Assembly (NCBI GenBank): GCA_002395135.1
Contig: DGWC01000008.1
Span: 1 to 15,775 of the forward strand
Length of the DNA: 15,775 bases
Source: Prevotella sp. UBA4268
GTDB lineage: Bacteria; Bacteroidota; Bacteroidia; Bacteroidales; Bacteroidaceae
Reading direction: 5' to 3'
Shown here piece after piece: positions 6,218-13,705 of this stretch; the first letter of the stretch is position 1, and the number at the start of each line of letters is the position of its first letter. The translations under genes and the position numbers were made by a program. Below the pieces are notes generated by a model. That model was not told the DNA's origin. It did no database searches and saw only the letters and a program-made list of their open reading frames with translations.

Positions 6218-7507
6218 TTAAATCTTATCAAGAGCCTGCGACAAATCGTCGATGATGTCGTCGATATGCTCAGTGCCTATAGAGAGGCGTATAGTGGCGG
6301 GCGTGATGTGCTGCTGGGCCAGTTCCTCGGGCGATAACTGCGAGTGGGTGGTGGTGTAGGGATGGATGACCAGGCTCTTCACGTCGGCCACGTTGGCCAG
6401 CAGCGAGAATACTTCAAGAGCATCGATGAACTTCCATGCCTCTTCCTGTCCGCCTTTTATCTCGAAAGTAAAGATGCTGCCGCCACCTTTCGGGAAATAT
6501 TTCTGGTAAAGTTCATGGTCGGGATGGTTTTCCAGTGAGGGATGGTTCACCTGGGCCACTTTCGAATGGCTGGCAAGAAAGTCTACCACTTTCAGGGTAT
6601 TCTCCACATGGCGCTCCACTCGCAGGCTCAGCGTCTCCACTCCTTGCAGCAGAATCCACGCGTTGAAGGGCGATATGGTGGCACCCGTGTCGCGCAGAAT
6701 GACGGCACGTATGTGGGTGACAAAGGCTGCCGGTCCGGCCACGTCGGCAAAAACGGCCCCGTGATACGACGGGTCGGGCTTGGCCAGGGTGGGGAACTTG
6801 TCGGCATTGGCCTTCCAGTCGAACTTGCCACCATCCACGATGACACCTCCCAGACTGCTGCCATGACCACCGAGGAACTTCGTGGCCGAGTGTACCACGA
6901 TGTCGGCTCCGTGCTCCAGCGGGCGGATGAGATAGGGCGTGCCAAACGTGTTGTCGATAATCAGAGGTATGTTGTGCCGGTGGGCCACCGCCGCCACACC
7001 TTCCAGATTGAGCACGTTGCTGTTGGGATTGCCGAAGGTTTCCGCATAGACAGCCTTCGTGTTCGGCTTGATGGCAGCCTCCAGGGCCTGCAGGTCGTTC
7101 ACATTGACAATGGTGTTGGCAATGCCCTGCGTGGAGAGTGTGTGGGTGATGAGGTTATAGGAGCCGCCATAGAGGTTGTCGGCAGCCACGATGTGGTCGC
7201 CGGCCTGTGCAATGTTCTGCAGGGCATAGGTAACGGCGGCGGCACCGCTGGCAACGGCCAGTCCGGCCACACCACCCTCCAGGGCAGCCACGCGATCCTC
7301 GAAAACGCCCTGTGTAGAGTTGGTCAGTCGGCCATAGATGTTGCCGGCATCGCGCAGACCGAAACGGTCGGCGGCATGCTGCGAATTATGGAACACGTAA
7401 CTCGTGGTCTGGTAGATAGGCACCGCGCGTGAGTCGGTGGCGGGGTCGGCCTGCTCTTGGCCTACGTGGAGTTGGAGGGTCTCGAAGTGGAGTCTTTTCT
7501 GTGTCAT
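6218..7507 (-). CDS. metY: O-acetylhomoserine sulfhydrylase (O-acetylhomoserine aminocarboxypropyltransferase)
   Basis: This PLP enzyme makes homocysteine from O-acetylhomoserine and sulfide, the step feeding methionine synthase. The 429-residue protein has the Cys/Met-metabolism fold: RAVPIYQTTSYVF near residue 28, IYGRLTNSTQ at 57-66, VASGAAAVTYAL at 85-96, YAETFGNPNSN near 154, the PLP-phenol aspartate D185 in IIDNTFGTP, and the Schiff-base lysine K210 in VVHSATKFLGGHG. The length and the ETFGNPN motif fit MetY rather than the shorter MetB/MetC. The frame stays open to 7585, but a good promoter at 7555-7586 lies inside that extension, so translation must begin at ATG 7507 (MTQKRLHFETLQLHVG), where family similarity also starts. 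Its neighbours metF, metH and lrp support a methionine role. Confidence 0.95.
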   Translation of the reverse strand: MTQKRLHFETLQLHVGQEQADPATDSRAVPIYQTTSYVFHNSQHAADRFGLRDAGNIYGRLTNSTQGVFEDRVAALEGGVAGLAVASGAAAVTYALQNIAQAGDHIVAADNLYGGSYNLITHTLSTQGIANTIVNVNDLQALEAAIKPNTKAVYAETFGNPNSNVLNLEGVAAVAHRHNIPLIIDNTFGTPYLIRPLEHGADIVVHSATKFLGGHGSSLGGVIVDGGKFDWKANADKFPTLAKPDPSYHGAVFADVAGPAAFVTHIRAVILRDTGATISPFNAWILLQGVETLSLRVERHVENTLKVVDFLASHSKVAQVNHPSLENHPDHELYQKYFPKGGGSIFTFEIKGGQEEAWKFIDALEVFSLLANVADVKSLVIHPYTTTHSQLSPEELAQQHITPATIRLSIGTEHIDDIIDDLSQALDKI

Positions 7508-7554
7508 AGTCTTTTTCCTTTCTTTTATTGGTTTTACGTTTAACTTTCTGGGTG

Positions 7555-7586
7555 CAAAGGTACGGCAAAAAGAAATACTATCCAAA
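7555..7586 (-). promoter_or_regulatory. Promoter of metY
   Basis: On the - strand a -33 TTTG (7583-7586) is followed by 20 bases and a perfect -7 TACCTTTG (7555-7562). The predicted start near 7550 leaves a leader of roughly 43 bases, too short for a known SAM riboswitch. This site fixes the metY start codon at 7507. Confidence 0.75.
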
Positions 7587-7696
7587 ATTAAAGCGGAAAA
7601 CAGAATATAACCCTAATAAGCGATAACTTTGTGTTTGTTTATTCCAAAACTCTATTCAAGACAGCCCCCATTTAGAAGATTATTCCAAAAGCAGAC

Positions 7697-8647
7697 TCAG
7701 AACACCGCCTTTACTATCTGGCAGACGTTGTCTGGCTTGGCCATTGTATAATAATGTATGGCCGGAACACCGTGCTTGAGCAGGTCGATGCTCTGCTGTA
7801 TGGCCCAGTCTGTTCCCACGCGGTATGCATCGTCGGCTTGCGAGAGCACCTCCATCAGCCGCTGCGGAATGTCGATGTGGAACGAGCGTGGCAGCAACTC
7901 CGTCTGCTTTTTCGCAGAGATGGGCTTTAGCCCCGGAATCATCGGCACGTCAATGCCCGCCTTGCTCACCTTGTCGCGGAAGCGGTAGAACACTTCGTTG
8001 TCGAAGAACATCTGTGTCACGATATAGTCGGCCCCGGCCTCCACCTTACGTTTCAGGTAGGTGATGTCGGTGTCAGGATTGGCCGCCTCGAAATGTTTCT
8101 CAGGGTAGGCTGCCACGCCGGTGCAGAAGTTAGTGGCCATGCCGTCCTTCACCGTCGGGTCCAGGTATTGGCCATGGTTCAGGTTGGTCACCATTGCCAC
8201 CAGTTCCGAACTGTAGCAGAAACCGTCGGCTTCAGGCATGAAGAAGCGTTGCCCCGGCATGGCATCGCCACGCAATGCCACCACATTCTGTATGCCCAGA
8301 AAGTGCAGGTCGAGCAGTTCGCTTTCCACCCTGGAGCGCGAGGCTCCGCCACAGATGACATGCGGCACGATTCCCAGTTGCGGATAGCGCCGCATAATGG
8401 CTGCCACGATGGCCACCGTGCTCGGGCGGCGTGCCAGAGTCATCTTGGTGTAGGTGCCATCGCCGTTGGGTACGAATTCCACCTCGTCGCGATGGCATGT
8501 GACATTGATAAACGGGGGATTGAACTGCATCAGCGGGTCGATGCTCTGGTATAGGCGGCTGGCATCGCTGCCCTTCAGCGGCGGCACCAGTTCAAAACTG
8601 GCAAACGGCCGTCTGCTGCTTCTGAGAATGTCTGTTACCTTGGCCAT
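7697..8647 (-). CDS. metF: Methylenetetrahydrofolate reductase
   Basis: MetF reduces 5,10-methylenetetrahydrofolate to 5-methyltetrahydrofolate with FAD and NAD(P)H in the cytoplasm, providing the methyl group for MetH. The 316-residue protein forms the expected TIM barrel. It has FASFELVPP with the catalytic glutamate E19, HVICGGASR near 96, VVALRGD with D128, TQMFFDNEVFYRF with Q212, and IPGLKPI. The length is typical of bacterial MetF, which lacks the eukaryotic regulatory domain. It follows metH by 51 bases on the same strand with no promoter motif in the gap, so a metH-metF operon is likely. The start MAKVTDIL is supported by the FELVPP spacing usual for the family. Confidence 0.95.
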   Translation of the reverse strand: MAKVTDILRSSRRPFASFELVPPLKGSDASRLYQSIDPLMQFNPPFINVTCHRDEVEFVPNGDGTYTKMTLARRPSTVAIVAAIMRRYPQLGIVPHVICGGASRSRVESELLDLHFLGIQNVVALRGDAMPGQRFFMPEADGFCYSSELVAMVTNLNHGQYLDPTVKDGMATNFCTGVAAYPEKHFEAANPDTDITYLKRKVEAGADYIVTQMFFDNEVFYRFRDKVSKAGIDVPMIPGLKPISAKKQTELLPRSFHIDIPQRLMEVLSQADDAYRVGTDWAIQQSIDLLKHGVPAIHYYTMAKPDNVCQIVKAVF

Positions 8648-8669
8648 TACATTATGTTATATTATAATA

Positions 8670-8705
8670 ATATTATTGTGTCACTGCATATTATTGTGTC
8701 ACTGC
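8670..8705. repeat. Exact 18-bp tandem duplication across the metH stop codon
   Basis: Read on the - strand, GCAGTGACACAATAATAT occurs twice with no gap (8688-8705 and 8670-8687). The first copy contains the last metH codon CAG and the stop TGA; the second lies in the metH-metF spacer. The copies are identical, so the duplication is probably recent. Confidence 0.9.
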
Positions 8706-11700
8706 CTTTGGATGTATTTTGATAGCAGTTGCTCACCCTCGTCGGTGCTGATGCCCCGCCGACGGCAATAATCCTCCAACTGGCAGTCGTCAATGCGTCC
8801 CACGGGAAAAAAGCATGCCTCGGGGTGGAATATCATCATGCCGCACACTGATGTGGACGGCTGTATGGAGTATCTGTCAGTAAGCGAAATGCCGAGCCGC
8901 TGCTCTGCCCGCAGCAGGTCGAACACAATGCGCTTGAGCGAGTGGTCGGGACAGGAGGCATAGCCAAAGGCAGCGCGCAGGGCATGTGTGTCGCCTGCCA
9001 CCTCGTGCTGCAGCCACTGGGCACAGGCCTCGGCCAGCCGGGCGCACACAGCGTGGCTCATCAGCCGGCCAGCATCGTCGGCAGGCTCCTCTTTCGGACG
9101 GCATACTATGGTGAACAGCCCAAGGGGCGAGGGGTGCTCGTCATCGAAGAAGTCGGCCATGCAAAGGAAATGCCCTGTGCTGCACTGGCTGCGCAGCATA
9201 GGCAGCACGCTGCCGCAGGTGGTGACGATGTCGTTGCCCCGTCGTACGGCCTGGCGCATCTCGAACACGGCTTGCAGCGACAGTGTCTGCCCAGCCACAG
9301 CCTGCCGCATCCAGTGGCGTCCTTCGTTCAGGGTGCGCCGCGCCTCGGGATTCACCAACATCTGTTGCAGGGTCTCGCCCTTGAAGCCCCAGAAAAGCAG
9401 GAACATGCGCCAGTCGATATATTTCTCCACGGCAGATATTGGCACATTGGTCTGCGGCAGCGGGTCGGGGCAGACTATGGCTACGGGTTGCCAGGCATGG
9501 TGCGGTGCGCGCCGGCATGCCTCCTCATAACTGGTTAGCGGCGTGTGGTGCCCGTTGTAACTGTCGGCCAGCAACTGCTGCTCGTGCCTGATGGCTGTGA
9601 GGGTAGCCTCGGCATCGCTCTCTATGCGCTTGGCTATAAGTGCCGTCTGCGAGGCATCGCCGCCATAGACCACGCCTCCGTCGTAGAGCGGTGCCAGTCT
9701 GACGGCAGTATGAACGGCTGAGGTGGTGGCGCCACCCACAAGCAGCGGCACATGCAGTCCCGCCCGCTGGAACAGGCGGCACAGCGCCTCCATCTCTTTC
9801 AGTGAGGGGGTGATGAGTCCACTGATGCCCACCAAGCAGGGCTTTTTATCCAGCGTGACGTCGAGTATGGTCTCGGCTGGCACCATCACGCCGAGATCGA
9901 CAACTTCAAAGCCGTTGCATGCCAGCACGATGCCCACTATGTTCTTGCCAATGTCATGTACATCGCCGTTGGCCGTTGCCAGCACCACCCTGGGACGGCT
10001 GTCCGCATGGGTTGCCTGCTCGCTGTCGATGAATGGCTGTAGCAGCGCCACGGCTTCCTTCATCACCTTGGCCGACCGCACCACCTGAGGCAGGAACATC
10101 TTTCCCTCTCCGAACAGCCTGCCGACATGCTCCATCGACTGCATCAGCGGCCCCTCAATCACCTTGATGGCACTGCCGTATTTCTGCAACGCCTCTGGAA
10201 TGTCGGCTTCAAGATTGTTGCTCGAGCCACTGGTAAGAGCATACGACAACCGCTCTTCCATACTGCCCTGACGCGAGTTCACGCAACCTGCCTCCGTCGT
10301 TTTTCCGCCTGTGTCATCGGTCTTTATGGTGGTTGCCAGGGCTATTAGCCGGTTAGTGGCATCTGCATCACTGTCAAGTATCACGTCCTCCACGGCCCGC
10401 AGTAACTGTGGCTCTATGTCATCGTACACCTGCAGCATCGATGGATTGACAATGGCCATATCCAGTCCTGCCTTGATAGCATGATAGAGGAACGCAGAGT
10501 GCATGGCCTCACGCACACGGTTGTTGCCACGGAAACTGAACGACAGGTTGCTCACCCCGCCGCTGGTCTTTGCCCCCGGCAGATTGTGCTTAATCCAAGC
10601 CACGGCACGTATAAAGTCCACGGCATAACGGCTGTGGTCACTGATGCCGGTACCGATGGAGAGGATGTTCACGTCGAAGATGATGTCTTCCGGCGGAAAG
10701 CCGATACCGGTAAGCAGCCGGTAGGCGCGAGCGGCAATTTCCGTCTTTCGGGCATAGGTGGTAGCCTGTCCTGCTTCGTCGAAGGCCATCACGACGACCG
10801 CCGCCCCCAGCAGTCGCAACTCACGCGCCTTGGCCAGAAAGTCTGTCTCGCCATTCTTCAGGCTTATGGAATTGACGACGCACTTGCCCTGGCTGTTCTT
10901 CAAACCGGCGAGCAGGGTGTCCCAGTCCGACGAGTCAATCATCAGCACCGCCTTGGCTACCGAGGGGTCTGCCGCTATGTGGCGGCAGAAGTTGCGCATC
11001 TCGCGGCGGCTGTCGAGCATGGCATCGTCCATGTTCACGTCAATAATGGAGGCACCGCCCTCTATCTGGCTGCGAGCCACGTCAAGTGCCTCGTCGTATG
11101 CACCACTGGCTATCAGACGGGCGAATTTCCTGGAACCTGCCACATTGGTGCGCTCACCGATGTTCGTGAAGATGCGGGCTTCGCGGTCGCAGGGCAGCGG
11201 CTCCAGTCCCGAGAGCCAAAGCCTGTGGTCGCTGGCTGGCCACCGCCGTGGTGCCATGCCCCGGAGTGCCTCACTGATGGCTCTGATGTGCCGCTCGTCG
11301 GTGCCGCAGCATCCGCCGGCAATGTTCAGCAACCCTGATTCTGCCATCTGCCGGATGTGGCGTGCGGTGTATTCAGGCATCTCGTCATACTGCCCCATTT
11401 CGTTGGGTAGCCCGGCATTGGGATATATCGACAAAGGCATGGGGATACGTGGAGACAACTGCTCCATGAACTGCCTCAGTTCAGTTACGCCGAAAGAACA
11501 GTTCAGACCGAAACTCACCAGACGCGAGTAGTGGCAGATGCTCACGAAGAATGCCTCCAGAGTCTGCCCGGTCAGTGTACGCCCGCTGCGGTCGTTTACG
11601 GTGACAGACACCATCACGGGTATCTCGCTGCCACGCTCCTCGTTGATCTTCCCTATGGCATAGAGGGCTGCCTTGGCGTTGAGCGCATCAAAACAGGTCT

Positions 11701-12238
11701 CCACAAGCAGCATGTCGGCACCACCGTCGAGTAGAGCCTCTGCCTGCTCACGATAGGCGGCTGCCATTGCATCAAACTCTGTGGCACGCAACGTGGGGTC
11801 AGCCATGTCGGAGGGAAGCGTGAGCGACTTTGACGTAGGGCCCATTGAGCCTGCCACCCACACCTTGCGAGACGTAAGAGACGATGAGAAAGAGTCTGAA
11901 TACTCGTCGGTCACACGACGGGCAATCCTTGCTCCTTCAAAGGCCATCTCGCGGCAAACCTCCTCACAGCCATACTCGTGCTGACTGATGCGGTTGGCAG
12001 AGAATGTGTTGGTGCATATAATGTCGGCACCGGCGGCAATATACTTTCGGTGTATCGCGGCAATCACGTCAGGAGCCGTCAGCGAGAGCACATCGTTGTT
12101 GCCTGACAGGCTTATCGGCCAGTCTACAAATCGACCACAGTGATAGTAGTCCGCCGACAGACCTAATGACTGTATCTTCGTTCCCATGGCACCGTCGAGA
12201 ATCAATATCCGTCGGCGCAGTTCTTCCTCAATGCTCAT
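8699..12238 (-). CDS. metH: Cobalamin-dependent methionine synthase
   Basis: MetH moves a methyl group from 5-methyltetrahydrofolate through cobalamin to homocysteine, forming methionine. The 1179-residue protein is full length with all modules: a homocysteine domain (about 8-325) with zinc cysteines C247, C310 and C311 (GLNCSFG, GGCCGT); a pterin-binding domain (about 350-610) with TNIGERTNVAGSRKF; a cap; a cobalamin domain with DVHDIGKNIV, whose H761 is the lower cobalt ligand; and the AdoMet reactivation domain with RAAFGYASCPDH (R1088, G1092, Y1093). Two ATGs stand in tandem at 12241 and 12238 after GAGGAG. An upstream ATG at 12262 sits between the -7 box and the predicted RNA start, so it is unlikely to be used. 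The start at 12238 is my choice. metF follows in the same operon. No B12 riboswitch fits in the very short leader. Confidence 0.95.
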   Translation of the reverse strand: MSIEEELRRRILILDGAMGTKIQSLGLSADYYHCGRFVDWPISLSGNNDVLSLTAPDVIAAIHRKYIAAGADIICTNTFSANRISQHEYGCEEVCREMAFEGARIARRVTDEYSDSFSSSLTSRKVWVAGSMGPTSKSLTLPSDMADPTLRATEFDAMAAAYREQAEALLDGGADMLLVETCFDALNAKAALYAIGKINEERGSEIPVMVSVTVNDRSGRTLTGQTLEAFFVSICHYSRLVSFGLNCSFGVTELRQFMEQLSPRIPMPLSIYPNAGLPNEMGQYDEMPEYTARHIRQMAESGLLNIAGGCCGTDERHIRAISEALRGMAPRRWPASDHRLWLSGLEPLPCDREARIFTNIGERTNVAGSRKFARLIASGAYDEALDVARSQIEGGASIIDVNMDDAMLDSRREMRNFCRHIAADPSVAKAVLMIDSSDWDTLLAGLKNSQGKCVVNSISLKNGETDFLAKARELRLLGAAVVVMAFDEAGQATTYARKTEIAARAYRLLTGIGFPPEDIIFDVNILSIGTGISDHSRYAVDFIRAVAWIKHNLPGAKTSGGVSNLSFSFRGNNRVREAMHSAFLYHAIKAGLDMAIVNPSMLQVYDDIEPQLLRAVEDVILDSDADATNRLIALATTIKTDDTGGKTTEAGCVNSRQGSMEERLSYALTSGSSNNLEADIPEALQKYGSAIKVIEGPLMQSMEHVGRLFGEGKMFLPQVVRSAKVMKEAVALLQPFIDSEQATHADSRPRVVLATANGDVHDIGKNIVGIVLACNGFEVVDLGVMVPAETILDVTLDKKPCLVGISGLITPSLKEMEALCRLFQRAGLHVPLLVGGATTSAVHTAVRLAPLYDGGVVYGGDASQTALIAKRIESDAEATLTAIRHEQQLLADSYNGHHTPLTSYEEACRRAPHHAWQPVAIVCPDPLPQTNVPISAVEKYIDWRMFLLFWGFKGETLQQMLVNPEARRTLNEGRHWMRQAVAGQTLSLQAVFEMRQAVRRGNDIVTTCGSVLPMLRSQCSTGHFLCMADFFDDEHPSPLGLFTIVCRPKEEPADDAGRLMSHAVCARLAEACAQWLQHEVAGDTHALRAAFGYASCPDHSLKRIVFDLLRAEQRLGISLTDRYSIQPSTSVCGMMIFHPEACFFPVGRIDDCQLEDYCRRRGISTDEGEQLLSKYIQRQ

Positions 12239-12263
12239 CATCTCCTCAATGGTTTTTATCATG

Positions 12264-12295
12264 CAAAAGTAACGAATTAAGAGATTTCTGCCAAA
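12264..12295 (-). promoter_or_regulatory. Promoter of metH-metF
   Basis: On the - strand a -33 TTTG (12292-12295), 20 bases and a perfect -7 TACTTTTG (12264-12271). The predicted start near 12259 gives a leader of only about 20 bases to the ATGs at 12241/12238. It faces away from the lrp promoter, with only three bases between the two -33 boxes. Confidence 0.75.
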
Positions 12296-12304
12296 TTAAT
12301 TGGC
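12290..12304. promoter_or_regulatory. 15-bp dyad covering both divergent -33 boxes
   Basis: GCCAA-ATTAA-TTGGC is a perfect 5-bp inverted repeat, centred between the metH and lrp -33 elements and containing both. It could be an operator controlling both directions, or partly a by-product of two mirrored TTTG-like boxes. Confidence 0.5.
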
Positions 12305-12330
12305 TATTTTAGAAAATATCCCTAAATTTG
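12299..12330 (+). promoter_or_regulatory. Promoter of the Lrp/AsnC regulator gene
   Basis: ATTG (12299-12302, one base from TTTG), 20 bases, then a perfect -7 TAAATTTG (12323-12330). The predicted start near 12335 gives a leader of about 120 bases. This leader holds a small hairpin (AGAAAG/CTTTCT, 12337-12353) and the Lrp-like site at 12381-12395. Confidence 0.65.
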
Positions 12331-12380
12331 CACGCCAGAAAGAAACTCTTTCTATATAAAGCCCAACATAGCGTCCCTGA

Positions 12381-12395
12381 CAGAATAATATTCTG
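12381..12395. promoter_or_regulatory. Putative Lrp operator in the lrp leader
   Basis: CAGAATAATATTCTG is a 15-base palindrome (CAGAAT-AAT-ATTCTG). Checked by eye against the E. coli Lrp consensus YAGHAWATTWTDCTR it fits 14 of 15 positions, missing only position 8. It sits about 45 bases past the predicted lrp start site, fitting autoregulation. Whether this Bacteroidota regulator shares the E. coli specificity is unknown. Confidence 0.55.
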
Positions 12396-12455
12396 GCAAA
12401 GGGGCCAGGCGGCAAACAACAAACAACAAATGGTAACATCATCCTTATAATTCCA

Positions 12456-12920
12456 ATGGCATATACACTCGATGAGATTGACTTGCAGATACTGAAAACG
12501 CTGCAAAAGAATGCCAAGTTGACCACAAAGGAACTGGCCGATGCCGTTCACCTGACGCCGACTCCCGTCTTTGAGCGCCAGAAACGGCTGGAGCGCAGGG
12601 GGTATATCAAGAAATACGTGGCTGTGCTCAATGCTGATTACCTGGGGCTCGGCCTGCTGGTGTTCTGCAAGGTGAAACTAACGCAGATTAATCATGAGTT
12701 GGCCGACGCTTTCACGCGGCGTATCATGCGCCTGGCTGAGGTAACCGAGTGCTACAACACCTCTGGCAGTTACGACTATCTGCTAAAGGTTCGCGTGCGC
12801 GATATGAAGCAATACCAGGAGTTTGTGCTCAACAAACTGGGCGACATCGACAACATCGGCTCCATTGAGAGCACCTTCGTGATGAGCGAGGTGAAACCGT
12901 TCAGCGGCATCAACATTTAA
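12456..12920 (+). CDS. Lrp/AsnC-family transcriptional regulator
   Basis: This 154-residue protein has the usual two parts. An N-terminal helix-turn-helix (about 4-60: LDEIDLQILKTLQKNAKLTT, ELADAVHLTPTPVFERQKRL, RRGYIKKYVAVL) binds DNA. A C-terminal ligand-binding RAM domain (about 67-145) includes VTECYNTSGSYDYLLKVRV and IGSIESTFVMSEVK. Such proteins form octamers that wrap DNA and usually sense amino acids. Length and motif spacing are typical of full Lrp members. It is divergent from metH with back-to-back promoters, so metH-metF is the obvious target, and an Lrp-like palindrome in its own leader suggests self-control. The effector could be methionine or leucine; this is not shown by the sequence. 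ATG 12456 gives the normal family start. Confidence 0.93.
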   Translation: MAYTLDEIDLQILKTLQKNAKLTTKELADAVHLTPTPVFERQKRLERRGYIKKYVAVLNADYLGLGLLVFCKVKLTQINHELADAFTRRIMRLAEVTECYNTSGSYDYLLKVRVRDMKQYQEFVLNKLGDIDNIGSIESTFVMSEVKPFSGINI

Positions 12921-12945
12921 CAGGCACCGCAGCAACGGCCCTTTC

Positions 12946-13008
12946 ATGATGCAAAACTGGAATGACATTACCAGCGAACTGAAGGAACATTGGAACTGGG
13001 AAGAATGA
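12946..13008 (+). CDS. Possible 20-residue peptide after lrp
   Basis: Two tandem ATGs open MMQNWNDITSELKEHWNWEE, an acidic, tryptophan-rich frame that ends just before the strong hairpin at 13015. It would be on the lrp transcript. The composition is unusual for random sequence, but there is no recognised family and no clear ribosome binding site. It may be chance. Confidence 0.2.
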   Translation: MMQNWNDITSELKEHWNWEE

Positions 13009-13014
13009 ACCGAC

Positions 13015-13059
13015 ACAGGAAAGTGGCACTTTGCACCGGCCGAAGTGCCACTTTCCTGT
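13015..13059 (+). terminator. Long perfect hairpin ending the lrp transcript
   Basis: ACAGGAAAGTGGCACTT (13015-13031) and AAGTGCCACTTTCCTGT (13043-13059) form a perfect 17-bp stem around an 11-base loop, 95 bases after the lrp stop. Only a mixed TTCTCGTT follows, so it is a strong hairpin without a classic T-tract. It could also stop converging transcription from the right. Confidence 0.65.
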
Positions 13060-13083
13060 TCTCGTTCCAATGGTTTGGAAAAG

Positions 13084-13171
13084 CAAATTAAGTTAATTTA
13101 CCGCGCAAATTACATTAATTTACTTTTCAAATTAAGTTAATTTACTCAGCAAATTAATATAATTTACTTTT
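13084..13171. repeat. Four tandem 22-bp units, each with an AT-rich 15-bp palindrome
   Basis: Units start at 13084, 13106, 13128 and 13150, exactly 22 bases apart. Each begins CAAATTA-NNN-TAATTTAC, with perfect arms AAATTA/TAATTT around spacers AGT, CAT, AGT and ATA. Four variable bases fill the rest (CGCG, TTTT, TCAG, TTTT). Twenty-two bases is about two helical turns, so the palindromes face the same side of the DNA. Unit 4 ends in TACTTTTG (13165-13172), a possible + strand -7 element with TTTA 20 bases upstream, so a small RNA could start near 13177. The array lies between convergent genes, not before a known gene start. The role is unknown. Confidence 0.85.
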
Positions 13172-13369
13172 GCGTTACTGTCATATGAATGCTCCAAAGC
13201 ATTGGTTTCGAGGCTCAAAAGCGGCACTCTGAAGCAAGCATCGCAATGACATGCTCCAACAAATCAATATGATTTACTTTTCCGTCTCATTGCTTCCGAC
13301 GGCGGAAAGTAATGCCGCGGCCCTTGTTTTCCTTAGGCTTCCGGCAAGTATTCCTGTCTTCCTTTCCGG
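13172..13369. other. Rest of the convergent intergenic region
   Basis: Apart from the fifth repeat unit at 13260-13281, nothing convincing is visible. A 15-codon frame at 13185 and a 60-codon frame at 13251 have no family resemblance. TTCCTG (13351-13356) and CAGGAA (13371-13376) form a weak inverted repeat over the stop of the gene ending at 13370. Confidence 0.4.
13260..13281. repeat. Fifth, separated copy of the 22-bp unit
   Basis: CAAATCA-ATA-TGATTTACTTTT starts 110 bases after unit 4, exactly five 22-base periods, so it stays in phase with the array. Both arms changed together (AAATCA/TGATTT instead of AAATTA/TAATTT), which preserves the palindrome. Confidence 0.75.
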
Positions 13370-13705
13370 TCAGGAAGCATCGGTGCTGCTATCACCCTTC
13401 TCCCGCTTGAACGCAGACTTGAGGCGCTTGTAGCCCTCAACGCCCAAAATGGTCAGACCTCCATACTGGCAGGTCTTGGCCAGTCCGAAGAGCACTGTCC
13501 ACAACACTCCCTTGGCCGCGGCACTGATGGGCTGCAGCAGCTGGGCGAAAGACAGGATATAAAACGGTATGCAGCACAAAAGCACAATGACACCCGTGCG
13601 GAACGATAGCGACTGCAGCCACAACTTCACTTTGTACCAGGTGCGTATGACGGCATCTTTGGGCGCTTTTCTGACCGTCTGTTGTTCGCGCTCTATTCTG
13701 TTCAT
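13370..13705 (-). CDS. Small two-helix membrane protein of unknown function
   Basis: The 111-residue product has a basic cytoplasmic-type N-terminus (NRIEREQQTVRKAPKD), two hydrophobic helices at about 37-56 (TGVIVLLCCIPFYILSFAQL) and 62-88 (AAKGVLWTVLFGLAKTCQYG), and a basic then acidic tail. No known domain is recognised. The start MNRIEREQ overlaps the stop of the flavoprotein gene upstream by ATGA, a hallmark of translational coupling. A longer frame begins at 13744 but would run 43 bases into that gene. Coupling suggests the membrane protein works with, or anchors, the PNPOx-like protein. It is the last gene of a three-gene operon. Confidence 0.7.
   Translation of the reverse strand: MNRIEREQQTVRKAPKDAVIRTWYKVKLWLQSLSFRTGVIVLLCCIPFYILSFAQLLQPISAAAKGVLWTVLFGLAKTCQYGGLTILGVEGYKRLKSAFKREKGDSSTDAS

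Noticed and set aside
6542..7432. A 296-codon + strand frame
   Set aside because: It is antisense to metY, which has full motif support; a shadow frame.
7508..7585. A 26-residue N-terminal extension of MetY
   Set aside because: A strong promoter match lies within this stretch, and family similarity begins just after ATG 7507.
10481..11531. Two long + strand frames across metH
   Set aside because: Both are antisense to metH domains with clear motifs, and neither resembles a known protein.
12238..12262. Cobalamin riboswitch ahead of metH, or the upstream ATG 12262 as start
   Set aside because: The -7 box ends at 12264, leaving a leader of about 20 bases, too short for a riboswitch, and placing ATG 12262 upstream of the predicted RNA start.
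13084..13281. CRISPR array
   Set aside because: The units are contiguous 22-bp AT-rich palindromes with only four variable bases, have no spacers of CRISPR length, and no cas genes are nearby.
13251..13433. A 60-codon + strand frame over the repeat and the end of the 13370 gene
   Set aside because: No family resemblance, no ribosome binding site, and it overlaps the 3' end of a better-supported gene.
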